Counted from the stretch's first letter, positions 21,321 to 31,544 are shown. The stretch: DNA of 64,000 nt from Candidula unifasciata (GCA_905116865.2 CAJHNH020002508.1:41350-105349), one strand, 5' to 3'. Numbers and translations are program-made. Notes: generated from the sequence alone by a model not told the origin.

Positions 21321-21968
21321 GAATTTAAAGCAGCAGCAGTATGTGAAACATCAGACTCCGAGTCAGAAAGTGATATATCAGAAACAAATGCAGCAGTGCT
21401 ACTAGAAGAAGATAAATGCACAACATGTGAGACGTTTCAAGAATATGGAGACTTGCCTTGTGGGCATAAGATACCGGTGCACAAAGCCAATTCTGTGAAG
21501 GATTGTGGAAAATTAAACCTACATAAAGGGATGGTTGGTAATCGAATTGTCTCAATTTTAAGGGACACAGGAGCGACGATCTCAGGTTTTCACAAGTCAT
21601 TAATGAAACCAGAAGACATAATGACTGATAGAGTTGTTAGATGTAGAACATTCGGAGGTAGAATAGAAAAATTTAGAATAGCATCAGTATGGGTGAAAAC
21701 GCCATATACCACTAAGAAGATTGACATGGCTGTATTAGGTTCGCCGTGTGCAGAACTTATCATTGGTAACCAACCAGGACTGAAGGAGATGACAGATTAT
21801 GAAATAAAACAGTGTGAGAAAGAAAACATACCTGAGGCGGCAGAAGAGTTAGTGCTACCCACGCGGAGACAAGAGACAAATGGGGTCATGGAAGTTAAAA
21901 GTGAGAGTTTAAATCTGCATGAAATAGAAAAGGTCGCAGCAGTCACAAGAAGTGGAACAAAAAAGTAA
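21321..21968 (+). pseudogene. pol: aspartic protease domain of the LTR element
   Basis: The frame in phase with the knuckle runs to a stop at 21966-21968. An acidic linker (TSDSESESDISE) and CTTCETF precede NRIVSILRDTGATISG. The catalytic triad is DTGA at 21564-21575. It is followed by VLGSPCAELIIGNQPG (about residue 130 of the ATG-started frame), equivalent to the flap/ILG region of retropepsins. It cleaves the Gag-Pol precursor in related elements. The domain itself is open and looks intact. The downstream tail (LVLPTRRQ, VAAVTRSGTKK) matches the interval before integrase. The start at 21396 is not the natural one, because the frame is open from 21255 and was presumably translated from gag. 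Confidence 0.85.
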
Positions 21969-22059
21969 CAAACACAAGAGCACTCCGTAAACATGAAAAA
22001 AGAACAGATACCAGTGACTACAGAAGATGAAAATACTAGAATTTTTTTTTTTACCAAGA

Positions 22060-23262
22060 GCAGAAAAATGATTTGACACTAACACAATGCTTTGAAGCAA
22101 CAAAACGAGAACCAGGAAAAACAAAAAATGCAGAATGGAAGTTCAAATTAGACAAAGGAATTTTATCGAGAATTTATTCTAAAAAGTGACGTATCACAAA
22201 ACAAACAGTACTACCACTAAGATTCCGTTAAAAAGCTATATCATTGGCTCATGACTCCATATTTTCACGACATATGGGAGTTACAAAAACTAAATGAAGA
22301 GTATTGTCATCATTCGTTTGGCCGGGATATTCAAAAGATATCAGAGCATACGTCCAATCATGTGATATCTGCCTAAGAACATCAAAAAAAAAAAAAAAAA
22401 AAAAAAAAAGGTGAAATACCGAGAGCGCCAGTCCAAAGCGGACAACTAGCCTCACGTCAATTTCAAGAAGTGGCAGTGGACATAATAGGCCCATTATCGG
22501 CAGTTTCGGCTAAAGGTAACAGATATATCTTTACGCTAATTGACCTTGCCAGTCGGTGGCCTGAGGCTTGGCCACTAAAGACAATTACTGCTGAAGATAT
22601 CTAAGAAGTGTTGCTACAGATATTCTCAAGAATTGGATTTCCCCAAGTGATAATATCGGACAGAGGAACGCAATTCACATCAGTGGTGACGAGAGCAATT
22701 AAGAAATTGTTAGGGATAAAACAACAATTCACAACACTCAGGCAAACGGATTAGTTGAAAATTCAAACAAAAGAATTTAAAAAATGCTTGGCCGCATAAC
22801 ATATGAACATCCGTCAACGTGGGACACCTTGCTACCCGCAATATTGTTTGCCTATATAGAAGTACCACACACAAGCACAGGAATGTCACCTTTCGAAATT
22901 GTCTATGGGGCAAATCCAAAAGGCCCAGTGTCTTTGTACAAGAAATTAATAACAGGGACAGTAGAAAAAAGTAAAACCGGAAATGATTACCAAGCTGTAA
23001 TTAATGTAAGAAATAAAATAATAACATCATGTGAGGAGGCGAAGGCTGCACAACAAAATTTAGGTATTTGGCAAAGAAGATACGCATATAGATCAACAAG
23101 ACTTGTATAATTAACACCAGGAGATGAAGTCTTAGTGTTTTTACCAGCAAAGTCAGACAGATTATTAGTTGAATGGTCAGGTCCATACAGGGTGACCAGA
23201 AAAATATCTGATGTGGATTACGAAATCCTGAAGAACAAAACAACAAAAAGAAAATTTTTCAT
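22060..23262 (+). pseudogene. pol: integrase (HHCC, DDE core, GPY/F module) lying upstream of RT
   Basis: An N-terminal linker (ATKREPGKTKNAEWKF) leads to a zinc-binding HX6HX29CX2C (His 22250 and 22271, Cys 22361 and 22370), with FVWPGYSKDIRAYVQSCDIC. The catalytic core follows: EVAVDIIGPL (Asp 22479-22481), IISDRGTQFTS (Asp 22659-22661) and NGLVENSNK (Glu 22757-22759), an Asp-Asp-about 33 residues-Glu spacing. Then come LFAYIEVPHTSTGMSPFE and, at the C-terminus, EWSGPYRV (23174-23197), the GPY/F module of Ty3/Gypsy integrases, followed by FHLNMLKKYI, which runs on into the RT frame. Stops at 22184, 22229, 22295, 22602 and 22778 and frameshifts at the A-run (22384-22409) and near 22730 and 23255 inactivate it. 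Confidence 0.88.
22384..22409. repeat. poly-A run inside integrase
   Basis: About 26 consecutive A lie between the zinc-binding domain and the catalytic core. The two domains are in different frames, so the run's length change coincides with a frameshift. Confidence 0.9.
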
Positions 23263-23268
23263 CTTAAC

Positions 23269-24812
23269 ATGTTAAAGAAATACATTCGAAGGTCAGTGAT
23301 AGATGAGAAGGAAGAGGTAAAAATATCAAATGCATGCAACGTAGTGAACGAAGAAATGATGGATTCAGTAGAGGAGGAAATTCCCATTCTAGAACTGGAG
23401 AAAAGTAAAGATTGGAGTGACATCAAAATAAACCCAGAATTAGATGAACAAGATAAAAATACAGCGCAAAACATCATTTCAAAATTCAAAGAAATTTTCA
23501 CTACAAAACCGGGAAGAACAAATTTGATAGAGTATGAAATTCAGTTGAAACCGGATATCCCAGTTAGATCACGGAATTATACGATACCTCTGCATTATTT
23601 GGACAGGGTCACGAACGAAATTAAACAACTCCAAAAAGATAACATAATTAGAGATTCAACTTCTCTATATAGCTCACCAATGGTGATAGTAAAAAAGAAA
23701 GATCAGTCACTTAGATTATGTGTAGATTACAGGAAACTCAATAGCATCACAGAATTGGATTCAGAACCAATTCCAAGCACAGAAGATATTCTCCAGAGTT
23801 TATATAAATTGAAATATTTTTCAAAACTTGATTTATGTAAAGGTTACTGGCAAATACCAATGGCCGAAACATCGATACAATATACCAGCTTTCAACCACT
23901 GTTAGGTTTAAATGAATGGTTACGAGTTCCATTTGGAATTTTGAATGCGCCCAAAATATTCACTAAATTAATAAGAAAACTGTTAAACAACGTTGAAAAC
24001 GTAGTAGCATACATGGATGATATCTGCATTCATACTGACAATATGTCAAAACATCTACAAACTTTAGAGAAGGTATTTCAGAGAATACAAGAAGCGAATC
24101 TTACTGTAAATCCAACCAAAACTGAAATTGCGTTCACAACTATCGAATTTTTAGGACATAAAGTGTATGATAACAAAATACAGACAGATGATAAGATAGT
24201 ATCAAAGATCTTGAAGATTGAAAAACCAAAGAACAGGAAACAGCTACAGTCGTTGTTAGGTCTAATTAATTATTATTGCAAGTTTATCCCCAATTTGGCA
24301 GACCTAACCTTTCCTTTATTTGAACTGTTAAAAAAGGGACAACCAACAAAACTAAAATGGGATCATAGACATGAGGATTTGTTACAGAAAATTAAAGAAA
24401 CTTTCTCCACATTCCCAATTCTGAGTCAGCCAGACATATCAAAAAGATTTTATCTACAGTCTGATGCAAGTTTGCATACAATAAGTTCGATGCTAGCTCA
24501 GTTACATTCTAATGTTTTATTACCTGTATATTATATGTCCAAAAACCTACCCAAGCGCAGCAAAAATATAGTGCGTTCGAGCGAGAGGCATTAGCTATTG
24601 TGATCAGTTTAAAAAAATTTCAGAAATTCCTAATCGGGAAAGAATTTACAATCATTACAGAAAATCTTGCATTGGTAAAACTGCAGAACATAGATGGTAA
24701 TAAAAATGCTAGAGTTTACCGCTGGGTGTTGTTATTACAACAGTTCAAATTTTACATTATGCATGTTAAAGGAGTTGATAACCATATTCCAGATATTATG
24801 TCTAGGTTATAA
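23269..24812 (+). pseudogene. pol: reverse transcriptase and RNase H of the LTR element
   Basis: The frame is open from 23269 to 24594. It includes NIIRDSTSLYSSPMVIVKKK, RLCVDYRKLNSIT, FSKLDLCKGYWQIPM, VPFGILNAPKIF and the YMDD catalytic box (24010-24021, residues 248-251). Then come FLGHKV and the thumb/connection region LLGLINYYCKFIPNL. RNase H begins with FYLQSDAS (Asp 24472-24474). A frameshift near 24555-24590 moves the reading to the frame 24600-24812 (LKKFQKFL, VYRWVLLLQQF, VKGVDNHIPDIMSRL, stop). The substrate-grip position usually read as TDH is TEN here. RT copies element RNA into DNA and RNase H removes the template. The RT half is the best preserved coding segment in the window, and the frame is ended early by the shift. 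Confidence 0.93.
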
Positions 24813-25672
24813 AGATAGTAAGGAGAAATAATCACACGGGGAATTAAATAGAAAAGGCAGATAATTATTGGTAACAGTTTAACATTACTAACAAATGTTC
24901 AATAAACGTATTGTTACTAACAATTTAATATTCAATTTAAAAAAATGTTGTATGATGTGATGATATGAAAGTTATGATGTGAAAGTGATAATGAGAAAGG
25001 GTGTATGAATTCATAATAAAACTGAGAGATAGTGTATGCGTTCATAATAAAACAACAGACACATTAGGTTATAATAGAAATTTTATTAACAGGGAATTAT
25101 AGATGTTACTTAAAGCTAATGCTGCTTCGACACATATGAATTTGGAAATGACTATTATATAATGTAGACATATAAAATGAAGTTGACAATGCTGAAAATA
25201 GGAAAATTATGGCAAAGCTTTTGGTATAAACCATAGTAAATGACGAATACCAACAAGGAATAGCAATCACTTTGAATGAACTTTCAACAGGAATGTGGTT
25301 CTATGGGGAACATACAGAACTGTGTGACCTATAAGTCTGGTTTTGGAGCCTTTTTTGGACTTCCGCGTTGTTGAGGAACGCTTTGGGGTGTTGTTCAGTC
25401 TTATTAGAAAGACTGACTTCAGGACTTGATAAGTATGTCAGAGAGCCTATATGGTCGTCCACGTTGTTGAGGAACGCTTTGGAGAGATGATTCTGTTATC
25501 ATATTGCCAAGAACTGTCAAGGGGAATGACAAGAGATGCTACATATGTTGTACAAGTCAGAAAACTTATGGTAGAATTTCAGCTTAAAGAATAATAGTAA
25601 AGTAAGGCAATATATTCTTATATGAGAGTTTATATAGGTTTATGGAAAAAAATATTGCATATTTTTTTGTTT
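24813..25672 (+). other. 3' untranslated region of the LTR element
   Basis: About 860 bp without a coding frame and without an envelope-like protein. A 21-bp string beginning 'cgttgttgaggaacgc' occurs twice, at 25366 and 25462. AT-rich stretches precede the polypurine tract. Confidence 0.7.
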
Positions 25673-25686
25673 AAGGCGAGGAGAGA
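25673..25686 (+). promoter_or_regulatory. polypurine tract
   Basis: AAGGCGAGGAGAGA abuts the 3' LTR and is purine except for one C. In related elements it primes plus-strand DNA synthesis. Confidence 0.8.
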
Positions 25687-26311
25687 TGTAATGATGCTAT
25701 AAATAAGGATAACGTCAGGGGATGACTGGCATAATTGGGTAAGTCCCTGATAGCATAGGTTTCACGGAGATATGGTGAAAAGACAAGAGTGAGTCACGTG
25801 TGAATGCGAGATCTGGGGGATTGAGAATGAGGTGGTCATTCAGTGACTGGGCCCCAGACTGGAAGGATGTGAAGCTGAATCTGTGAAGGTGAATCTAGAA
25901 TGAAGAGTGCACGTTGATCTGAATCAGAGTCGAATGAATGTTGCGCTGAACGACAAGACAGGCAGCGCTATTCAATGATCATTTAGGCCAGCCGTTGTGT
26001 TACACGGTTTGATTGTTGAGCCAGCCGTGTACATGCCAGTGTCCATCGTCTGAAGCATGTCTGGAGCCTTAATGCGTGAGCAAGGCGAGATTGCCAGAAT
26101 GGCGTAAGTTGGTTAATCTGTTGATTCGTGTCTTGTGCTACAGTGACAATAAACCTGTAAAATGTGTCAGCTGGTGTCGACCGTCATTTGAAGTTGGAGC
26201 GAAATGCCGTCTGGTTAGAATGAGCTGTGGCCTAACACCTAGACAACAGAGTCAGTGTTGAATCTGCACTAGAGAGATCAAGTGTGGAGGAGACACAGTA
26301 CATTCATTACA
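25687..26311 (+). repeat. 3' LTR
   Basis: 625 bp, TGTAATGATG...CATTCATTACA, the partner of 17222-17861. TATAAATA is at 25698-25705 and AATAAA at 26148-26153. Compared with the 5' LTR it lacks about 10 bp near 26194 and 4 bp near 25790. Confidence 0.95.
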
Positions 26312-26316
26312 CTGTA
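26312..26316. repeat. target-site duplication, right (CTGTA)
   Basis: A perfect copy of 17217-17221. Confidence 0.93.
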
Positions 26317-26334
26317 ATATTATGTAATCTCAAG

Positions 26335-26640
26335 GTGTCAGTGACTGCTTTAATCCAACCCCTTTTCGGGTCTCCCCCTACCAGGTGTTTCTTTTTTTCA
26401 GGTTGTATGCTCTTTCTGCTGGATTCGTTGGTTTCATTCTAATTAGATGGCCAAACCACTGCATTCTTTAAAAAAAAAATTTGCTGGTCAGTGTTGTTCC
26501 AACAGTTCTTGTGATCACATCGTTTCTCACTCGATCTTCTCTGGTTTTTATTCACAGCCATTCGCATACATTTCATCTCACAGGTGGTTAGTTTTCTCTC
26601 GGTTCTTTTGTCAATGTCCAAGTCTGAGACAGGTGACTTA
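26335..26640 (-). pseudogene. LINE C-terminal fragment
   Basis: The minus strand reads LTTCEMKCMRMAVN, SSEKRCDHK and NAVVWPSN, then in a shifted frame WFGHLIRM and a Gly/Arg-rich stretch. This is the order seen at the end of many non-LTR reverse-transcriptase proteins (EMKC.R...I.W....R...I...WFGH..R). There are several frame changes and only about 300 bp remain. It lies about 20 bp from the LTR element's target site. Confidence 0.6.
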
Positions 26641-26644
26641 AAAT

Positions 26645-27570
26645 AGGTATAACTATTGTATTTATAGTTTGAATTTTTGTCTCTGTTGGGATAGGAGGTT
26701 TTTTTTAGAACTGGAGCAAGTTTTTACGTGACATTGTTGGTTTGTAGCTAGAATAGCACAGGTAATTCAGAAAGTTAAACGCATTCGCAGCGCCCGCAGA
26801 AGCCACCATCAGGTACACAAAACATATTTTCGTAAATGCCAACAGATTTTTAAAACTCCTGATACATTTGATCCGTTGACAGTATGGGAAATCCACCCCA
26901 GCTGGCATTCTTAGACAAAACAACCTTCCTCTCAGACAGCGTTTAAAAAATTTGCACAGATTTAATGATGCAGTAAAATCACTCAATTTATTTTTCCTCT
27001 GGACATTAAAAACAATGATTGTTTAAGTACTATATCACATCAACTAAAAATGTAATCAATAATGTTAACGTACAAAATATCATACTTTGAAACATTGGCT
27101 GCTTAATTAACATCAAAGAGGTCTTCTGTTTATAAAACGTCAGAAGGAGACTGGCCTTAATAACAAGGGTGATAAACAGTATCAAGTGCCATAGGAAAAA
27201 TACATAATCAAAAAATACAAGTTCATACGGTTTTGTGGCTAGGGAAAATATCAGTCCGTCTTGGCGGTACCTTTAAAATATGAATGCTGAAAATATTTTT
27301 AGAAGGCAAAATGTTGCGAAGAATAAAAATGCAGGTAATCTGAAATTTCACAAATGTGTTCATAAATAACATCGGGTCTCGTAAATAGAAATATTTGTAT
27401 CATATCACTGGAAAGAGAAAGATCTTTGGATCAAAGTTTTGAGGTCGAAGTGATCCATTTGTTATTGCGCTTGGTCTGGCACAAAATGGCTTGGTCTCAC
27501 TTCATTGAACCGCTAGTCGCTTGCCAGGGATCTACTTCTATGTTTTAACATTCACTAATTTTAAACTCCT
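26645..27570. other. unannotated stretch
   Basis: No gene recognised. The minus-strand frame 26986-26705 has no domain. Confidence 0.4.
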
Positions 27571-27571
27571 G

Positions 27572-27790
27572 CGGATCCCGACTCGCTAGCGCAGTTGGTT
27601 AAAACCCTCTGCGCGGCGACGGGTTGACGCACTCCTTGTGTTCCGTGTTCACGCCTTGGGATAGGCAGAAAAGCCACAATTCTCCCAGATGTACGGTATC
27701 TATCATGGAATCAAGGCAACAGGAATGTTATGGCCATAGTACCTAGCCAAAGGATTTGTTTTTGGAAGCTTAAAAAAAAAAAAAAAAAAA
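27572..27790 (+). repeat. tRNA-derived SINE, family C, copy 1
   Basis: A tRNA-like head (ACTCGCTAGCGCAGTTGGTT near 27581, B-box-like 'gtgttcacgcc' near 27645) is followed by 'aaaagccacaattctcccag', 'tacggta' and 'gaatcaaggc'. The reverse complement of this body is at 50910-51112. It ends in an A-run (27772-27790). Confidence 0.75.
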
Positions 27791-28056
27791 CCTCAAGCTG
27801 AAAGCTCTGGTTGTTTGACCATTTCTGGACTTTGGCATTGTTCCAGAAATTGCGTTTCGTTTCTTTTTTACTTGTGCATCTGTTTTACAGGTGAAGCTTA
27901 TTAATGGTTTTCCTTCTCTTGGTTCCTCACCTCACATGCAGATTCAATCCGATTTAGAAGAGGAAACCGCTTAAAATGTGAACTTCTTAATCGAAAGAAA
28001 CAGTATTCTAATCACACCACCCTAGCCATTACAGTATAACATCACAGAGTAACACA

Positions 28057-28057
<1 letters not shown>

Positions 28058-28140
<83 letters not shown>
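28058..28140. repeat. (TA)n microsatellite
   Basis: About 83 bp of TA, directly next to the 3' end of the LINE at 28141. Confidence 0.97.
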
Positions 28141-28142
<2 letters not shown>

Positions 28143-29135
28143 TCATGTAGCAGGTCCTTTGCAGAACGTCGCTCTCATCACAGTCTGCCTAAAAAAAACT
28201 CGGTCTCTCGCCAGTTCTCCCGCCTCATGCACGTTCACACTCAAGGAGTTACTTATATCCTGTGCCCATCTTCGTGTCAGTCAGCCCCTGCCCCTCCTTC
28301 CCCGGTCCCTCCTTCCTGGTAACATGCCTTCTGTTATAATTTTTTCCATTCCATCGTGGCGCTTGATTTGACCAAAATATTTCAGCAGTCGAGAAAATAT
28401 GCTGTTTATTAGCCAATCTTCCTTGATGTTCAGATCTTCTAAGATGTCAATATTTCTCATCTTCTTTGTCCAAGATATTCTGAGAATCTTTCTGTAGCAT
28501 TTCAGCTGAAAAGCCCCTATTCTCTTTCTTAAGGACTGAGAGATAGTCCATGACACACATCCGTATCCACGGGGAAGATGCAAGCTCTCAAAATTCTAAT
28601 TTTTATCTCCTTAGTTAGTTAGTTAGTTAGTTGGGTTATCATCATTGCACTCTGGACATGTCCATAGGTGCTCAGATCCTCCCCTCAGTATGAATCCCAA
28701 CGTCCGATGGCTAATAGTACCAGTTCTATGTTGATTAACAAGTCTTCTGACGTGTCCGGTGTGCGTCTCGTTTTTTGCTGTGCCGATCTTAATTCCCAAG
28801 TCTGCCATTCTGGCGAGTGATGTGGATTCACTGCCACCAAAGTCCTCTATCCTTCCCATTTCTCTGAGGGCATTGATAATATCAGCATGATCCATAGGCC
28901 GACCGTCGGTTTTTATCTCCTTGCTGGTGTTTAACCATAGACTTTTAAGGTTGTTCAATCTTTGCATTGCTATGGCCAACCTCCTTTTAAATTCTGTCGA
29001 ACAGTCTCCGTTATTGTTTATTATAGAGCCCAGATATTCAAAGTTTGTGACATTTTCAATTTCTTCATTTATTATTTTTGAGTGACAGCCAATTTTATCT
29101 GTGGACATTATTTTCGTTTTCTTCAAATTCGAGAA
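28141..29135 (-). pseudogene. LINE family B, copy 2, interrupted by a nested insertion
   Basis: On the minus strand, the right part reads KKTKIMSTDK, then NVTNFEYLGSIINN, FKRRLAIAMQRLNNLKSLW and NTSKEIK. After the insertion (28613-28909) it resumes at 28599 with RILRACIFP, then CVSWTISQSLRKRIGAFQ, LKCYRKILRISW, DILEDLNIKEDWLINSIFSR and EGMLPGRR. This is the region behind the RT active site (thumb plus C-terminal domain) in endonuclease-encoding LINEs. The 3' end 'ctgcaaaggacctgctacatgatg' is shared with 12375-12757 and 31548-31985. RT catalytic motifs are not included, so the copy is 5'-truncated near 29135. Confidence 0.85.
28600..28922 (-). mobile_element. nested LINE 3' end (family C-type C-terminal domain) with 13-bp target duplication
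   Basis: TTTTTATCTCCTT occurs at 28600-28612 and 28910-28922, bounding a 297-bp insertion. Read on the minus strand, the insert encodes DHADIINALREMGRIEDF, RLVNQHRTGTISHRTL and HLWTCPECNDDNPTN, then a stop in an (ACTA)n-type tail. The final 'GT.S..TL...L..G.EH.W.CPEC' pattern is shared with the fragment at 53040-53640. The insertion is 5'-truncated and has an exact target duplication, as expected of target-primed reverse transcription. Confidence 0.88.
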
Positions 29136-29209
29136 CAGATTTTGAAAAACACATGTGAAATTATAGATCCCTGTTGTAGTCCTCGAGTTATATCATTTGG
29201 TTTAGATGT

Positions 29210-29420
29210 CCATAAACCCAGGCGGAGAGCTACCCGACTAGAATACAAAACAAGTTTCAACGTTTTTTACAAGCAAGATTGCAGACCTGGAAACACCTGG
29301 TGTTGGCAGCATACTGACATTCGCAGATGATGTTCTCGCATAAATAGCTAAGAGTTACAACGGACAGAAGATAAGGTGGCCGACTGGTGTACAGAGATTA
29401 GGGCTGTAATCAACACAGAA
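29210..29420 (+). pseudogene. LINE reverse-transcriptase fragment with FADD box
   Basis: One frame reads GVGSILTFADDVLA (29299-29340). FADD (29320-29331) corresponds to the YADD catalytic box of non-LTR reverse transcriptases, and upstream residues (FNVFYKQD in another frame) would be the preceding strand. A stop follows VLA. It is a short dead fragment. Confidence 0.55.
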
Positions 29421-29650
29421 GGTGGATACGGGACATAGGAGATGCACTGGCAATGAAACTCCTTAGCTTTGGAGAACTGGCCCTAGTAAAAGAAACATGC
29501 AGGTCTGCCGCGATGATATCGACATTCTGTAAAGGACCTGCTCACTGACAATGACTAGAGTTATATCTATTGCGATTAGTGCATTTAAGACGCCAAACAA
29601 AACATGTTTTCTTTTTAATTTTCATTTTAGTTTTATAAATTAAATATCTT

Positions 29651-29651
29651 C

Positions 29652-29685
<34 letters not shown>

Positions 29686-29690
29686 ACCTC
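29651..29690. repeat. poly-C run followed by poly-A/T
   Basis: About 35 C, then an A-run and a T-run. Runs like this are prone to assembly error. Confidence 0.9.
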
Positions 29691-29734
29691 CAAAAAAAAA
29701 AATTTTTTTTGGTTCTTTATTTAAAATTCACAGA

Positions 29735-30238
29735 TTACATCAATCTTTTTTTTTTTTTTAAATTCCTACTGGGGTTTTGACACACAATGTACAACAGTTT
29801 AGCTTACTGATTACAACAAGTATCCATAAAACTGTGATTTCTTCATGTGTGTAATCCATGTCCGAACTGTATCATTTTACAGGATTAACAGCACACGCTA
29901 CAAATAGTTACAAGAGCTGGTACAAAACGAAGTAGACGTAGAAGCTACCGGTTAAGCAAACTTCTAGAGGTCTTGGAGAGAAAAAACGGCTATGACCTTG
30001 ATGACGTCGCTAGTCATTAAGAATGTTGATTGCTCAGCGAGGTCAGTCAACAGATCACGTCGGACGTCAGCGGAGGCTGAATATTTTAACCGAGTTACGG
30101 GCTAGTCTTGTCTGTATCTGCAGTAAACTATGATTAGAGCCACGCTCTATTTTAGGCGCTCGTGTAGACGGGTTTAATAGGACGGTCGTAACTGTTCTGT
30201 TGCGGTGGTACATTTACCACGGATTATTTACTGTGATG
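29735..30238. other. unannotated stretch
   Basis: No gene or window-internal repeat seen. Confidence 0.4.
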
Positions 30239-30239
30239 G

Positions 30240-30535
30240 TGTGTGATTTAGATTTAGCTAGTTGCGTAACCTTTAAAGGACGTTGCAGAACCAACAGCAG
30301 TATTTTTTTTTTGGCTATTGTGGCTTTTATAGGCAAATTTACGTCCAGTAGTTTGTCATTGCTTTCTGGACGTTAGGCTTTTCAATAGCACTGTCGAAAC
30401 CAACGCAAGGATCGAACACGACTCCAGAGCATTAGGAAGTGCCTTTGTAAAGCCTAAACCACAAACGGCGACGTTGATTTAACCAGCAAGAAAAGCAGGT
30501 GTAGCTGAGAGGCGAATACGCCTGAATGCTTGCCT
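30240..30535 (-). repeat. tRNA-derived SINE, family B, copy 1
   Basis: The blocks 'ctagttgcgtaac', 'ggacgttgcag', 'ttacgtccagtag', 'cattgctttctggacg' and 'ctgtcgaaaccaacgcaagg' match 42500-42735 in order and strand. The tRNA-like head is largely eroded here. Confidence 0.7.
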
Positions 30536-30694
30536 AGTGGCTATGGTTTTGAATCCATTTCAGATGCAATGTCATTTATCCACCTAGGCTACAAAGTTAA
30601 AGGGGAAAAAAAAACAGAAAAGAAAAAAAAAAGGATGAAAAAGAAGAAAGAGGAAAAGCTAAAAAAAAAATACAGTGTAACTAATATACTAAAC

Positions 30695-30695
<1 letters not shown>

Positions 30696-30732
<37 letters not shown>

Positions 30733-30736
30733 TAAT
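30696..30736. repeat. (TAA)n microsatellite
   Basis: About 40 bp of AAT/TAA. Confidence 0.9.
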
Positions 30737-30914
30737 TAAATTAGTATTGAAAATAACACAAACAGTAATCAGCTAAAACAATAATAAATTTAACATATTA
30801 GTACTAATAATATTAATTAGTATTAATTATTACAGTAAAAATTTAAAAAATAAAAACAATGATACTACTTGAAGACAGCGAGTAAATACAATGCTATGCA
30901 AGATTAGTGTATTG

Positions 30915-31200
30915 ATAGAGTGACCATGGGTTCCAAGCTAATAGAGTGACCATGGGTTCCAAGCTAATAGAGTGACCATGGGTTTCAAGCTAATAGAGTG
31001 ACCATGGGTTCCAAGCTAATAGAGTGACCATGGGTTCCAAGCTAATAGAGTGACCATGGGTTCCAAGCTAATAGAGTGACCATGGGTTCCAAGCTAATAG
31101 AGTGACCATGGGTTCCAAGCTAATAGAGTGACCATGGGTTCCAAGCTAATAGAGTGACCATGGGTTCCAAGCTAATAGAGTGACCATGGGTTCCAAGCTA
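30915..31200. repeat. 26-bp minisatellite, 11 copies
   Basis: The unit reads ATAGAGTGACCATGGGTTCC plus AAGCTA in rotation, period 26. It is repeated exactly 11 times over 286 bp, with only the third copy (TTTC for TTCC) and the first unit's edge differing. Such uniformity suggests recent expansion or ongoing homogenisation. There are no unique spacers, so it is not CRISPR-like. Confidence 0.97.
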
Positions 31201-31354
31201 GTCTGGCCCTTTTATAGCTGCAGGCTAGAGTTTTGGCTTATAAATATAACAAACAATATATGGCCAGGAAACCGTGCTACTCTATCTCCTTTCTAATACA
31301 GGACACATAAGCAGATTACGAGTGGTACCATTATTACTGCAACTCTGTACTCGA

Positions 31355-31437
31355 TGGTGAAGATGAGAACGGAGCACGCAAGCGAACGCCCCGAGTGCAG
31401 TAGTGTTCATTCTTGACTCAACTCAACTCAATTCCCT
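31355..31437 (+). pseudogene. LINE family C 3' terminus fragment
   Basis: 'acggagcacgcaagcgaacg', then 'ccccgagtgcag' and 'ttgactcaactcaactcaat' matches the end of the fragment at 53040-53640 (a '.AEH.WECPEC' block followed by a CTCAACT tail). It is only about 80 bp. Confidence 0.6.
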
Positions 31438-31544
31438 TCTAATACTGTGCATTGCTATGTTTGTCGCCGTCCGTTAATATTTCCGAAAATACAAATACAT
31501 GTGGTTTCAACAGGAAAACGTACTGATAGAACCAAATAATTACC

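Larger units (their letters stand above)
17222..26311 (+). mobile_element. LTR retrotransposon, Gmr1-like (PR-IN-RT-RH order), inactivated
   Basis: A complete element of 9090 bp. In order: 5' LTR, proline-type primer site, 1.5-kb leader, Gag (about 19352-20362 onward), an insertion (about 20415-21123), a decayed zinc knuckle and protease (21255-21968), integrase (about 22060-23262), reverse transcriptase and RNase H (23269-24812), 3' untranslated region, polypurine tract and 3' LTR. RT motifs (YMDD), a DTGA protease, an HHCC/DDE integrase with GPY/F module and the 5-bp target duplication all indicate the Ty3/Gypsy superfamily. Placing integrase before RT is the known distinguishing feature of the Gmr1 group, first described in cod and seen in several invertebrates. 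No envelope-like frame lies between RNase H and the 3' LTR. Multiple stops and frameshifts mean it cannot make its proteins as it stands. Confidence 0.93.

Noticed and set aside
24813..25672. Envelope-like gene between RNase H and the 3' LTR
   Set aside because: No frame of useful length and no signal-peptide or transmembrane pattern in this interval.
30915..31200. CRISPR-like regular repeats
   Set aside because: The 26-bp units are contiguous with no unique spacers, and the genome is clearly eukaryotic.
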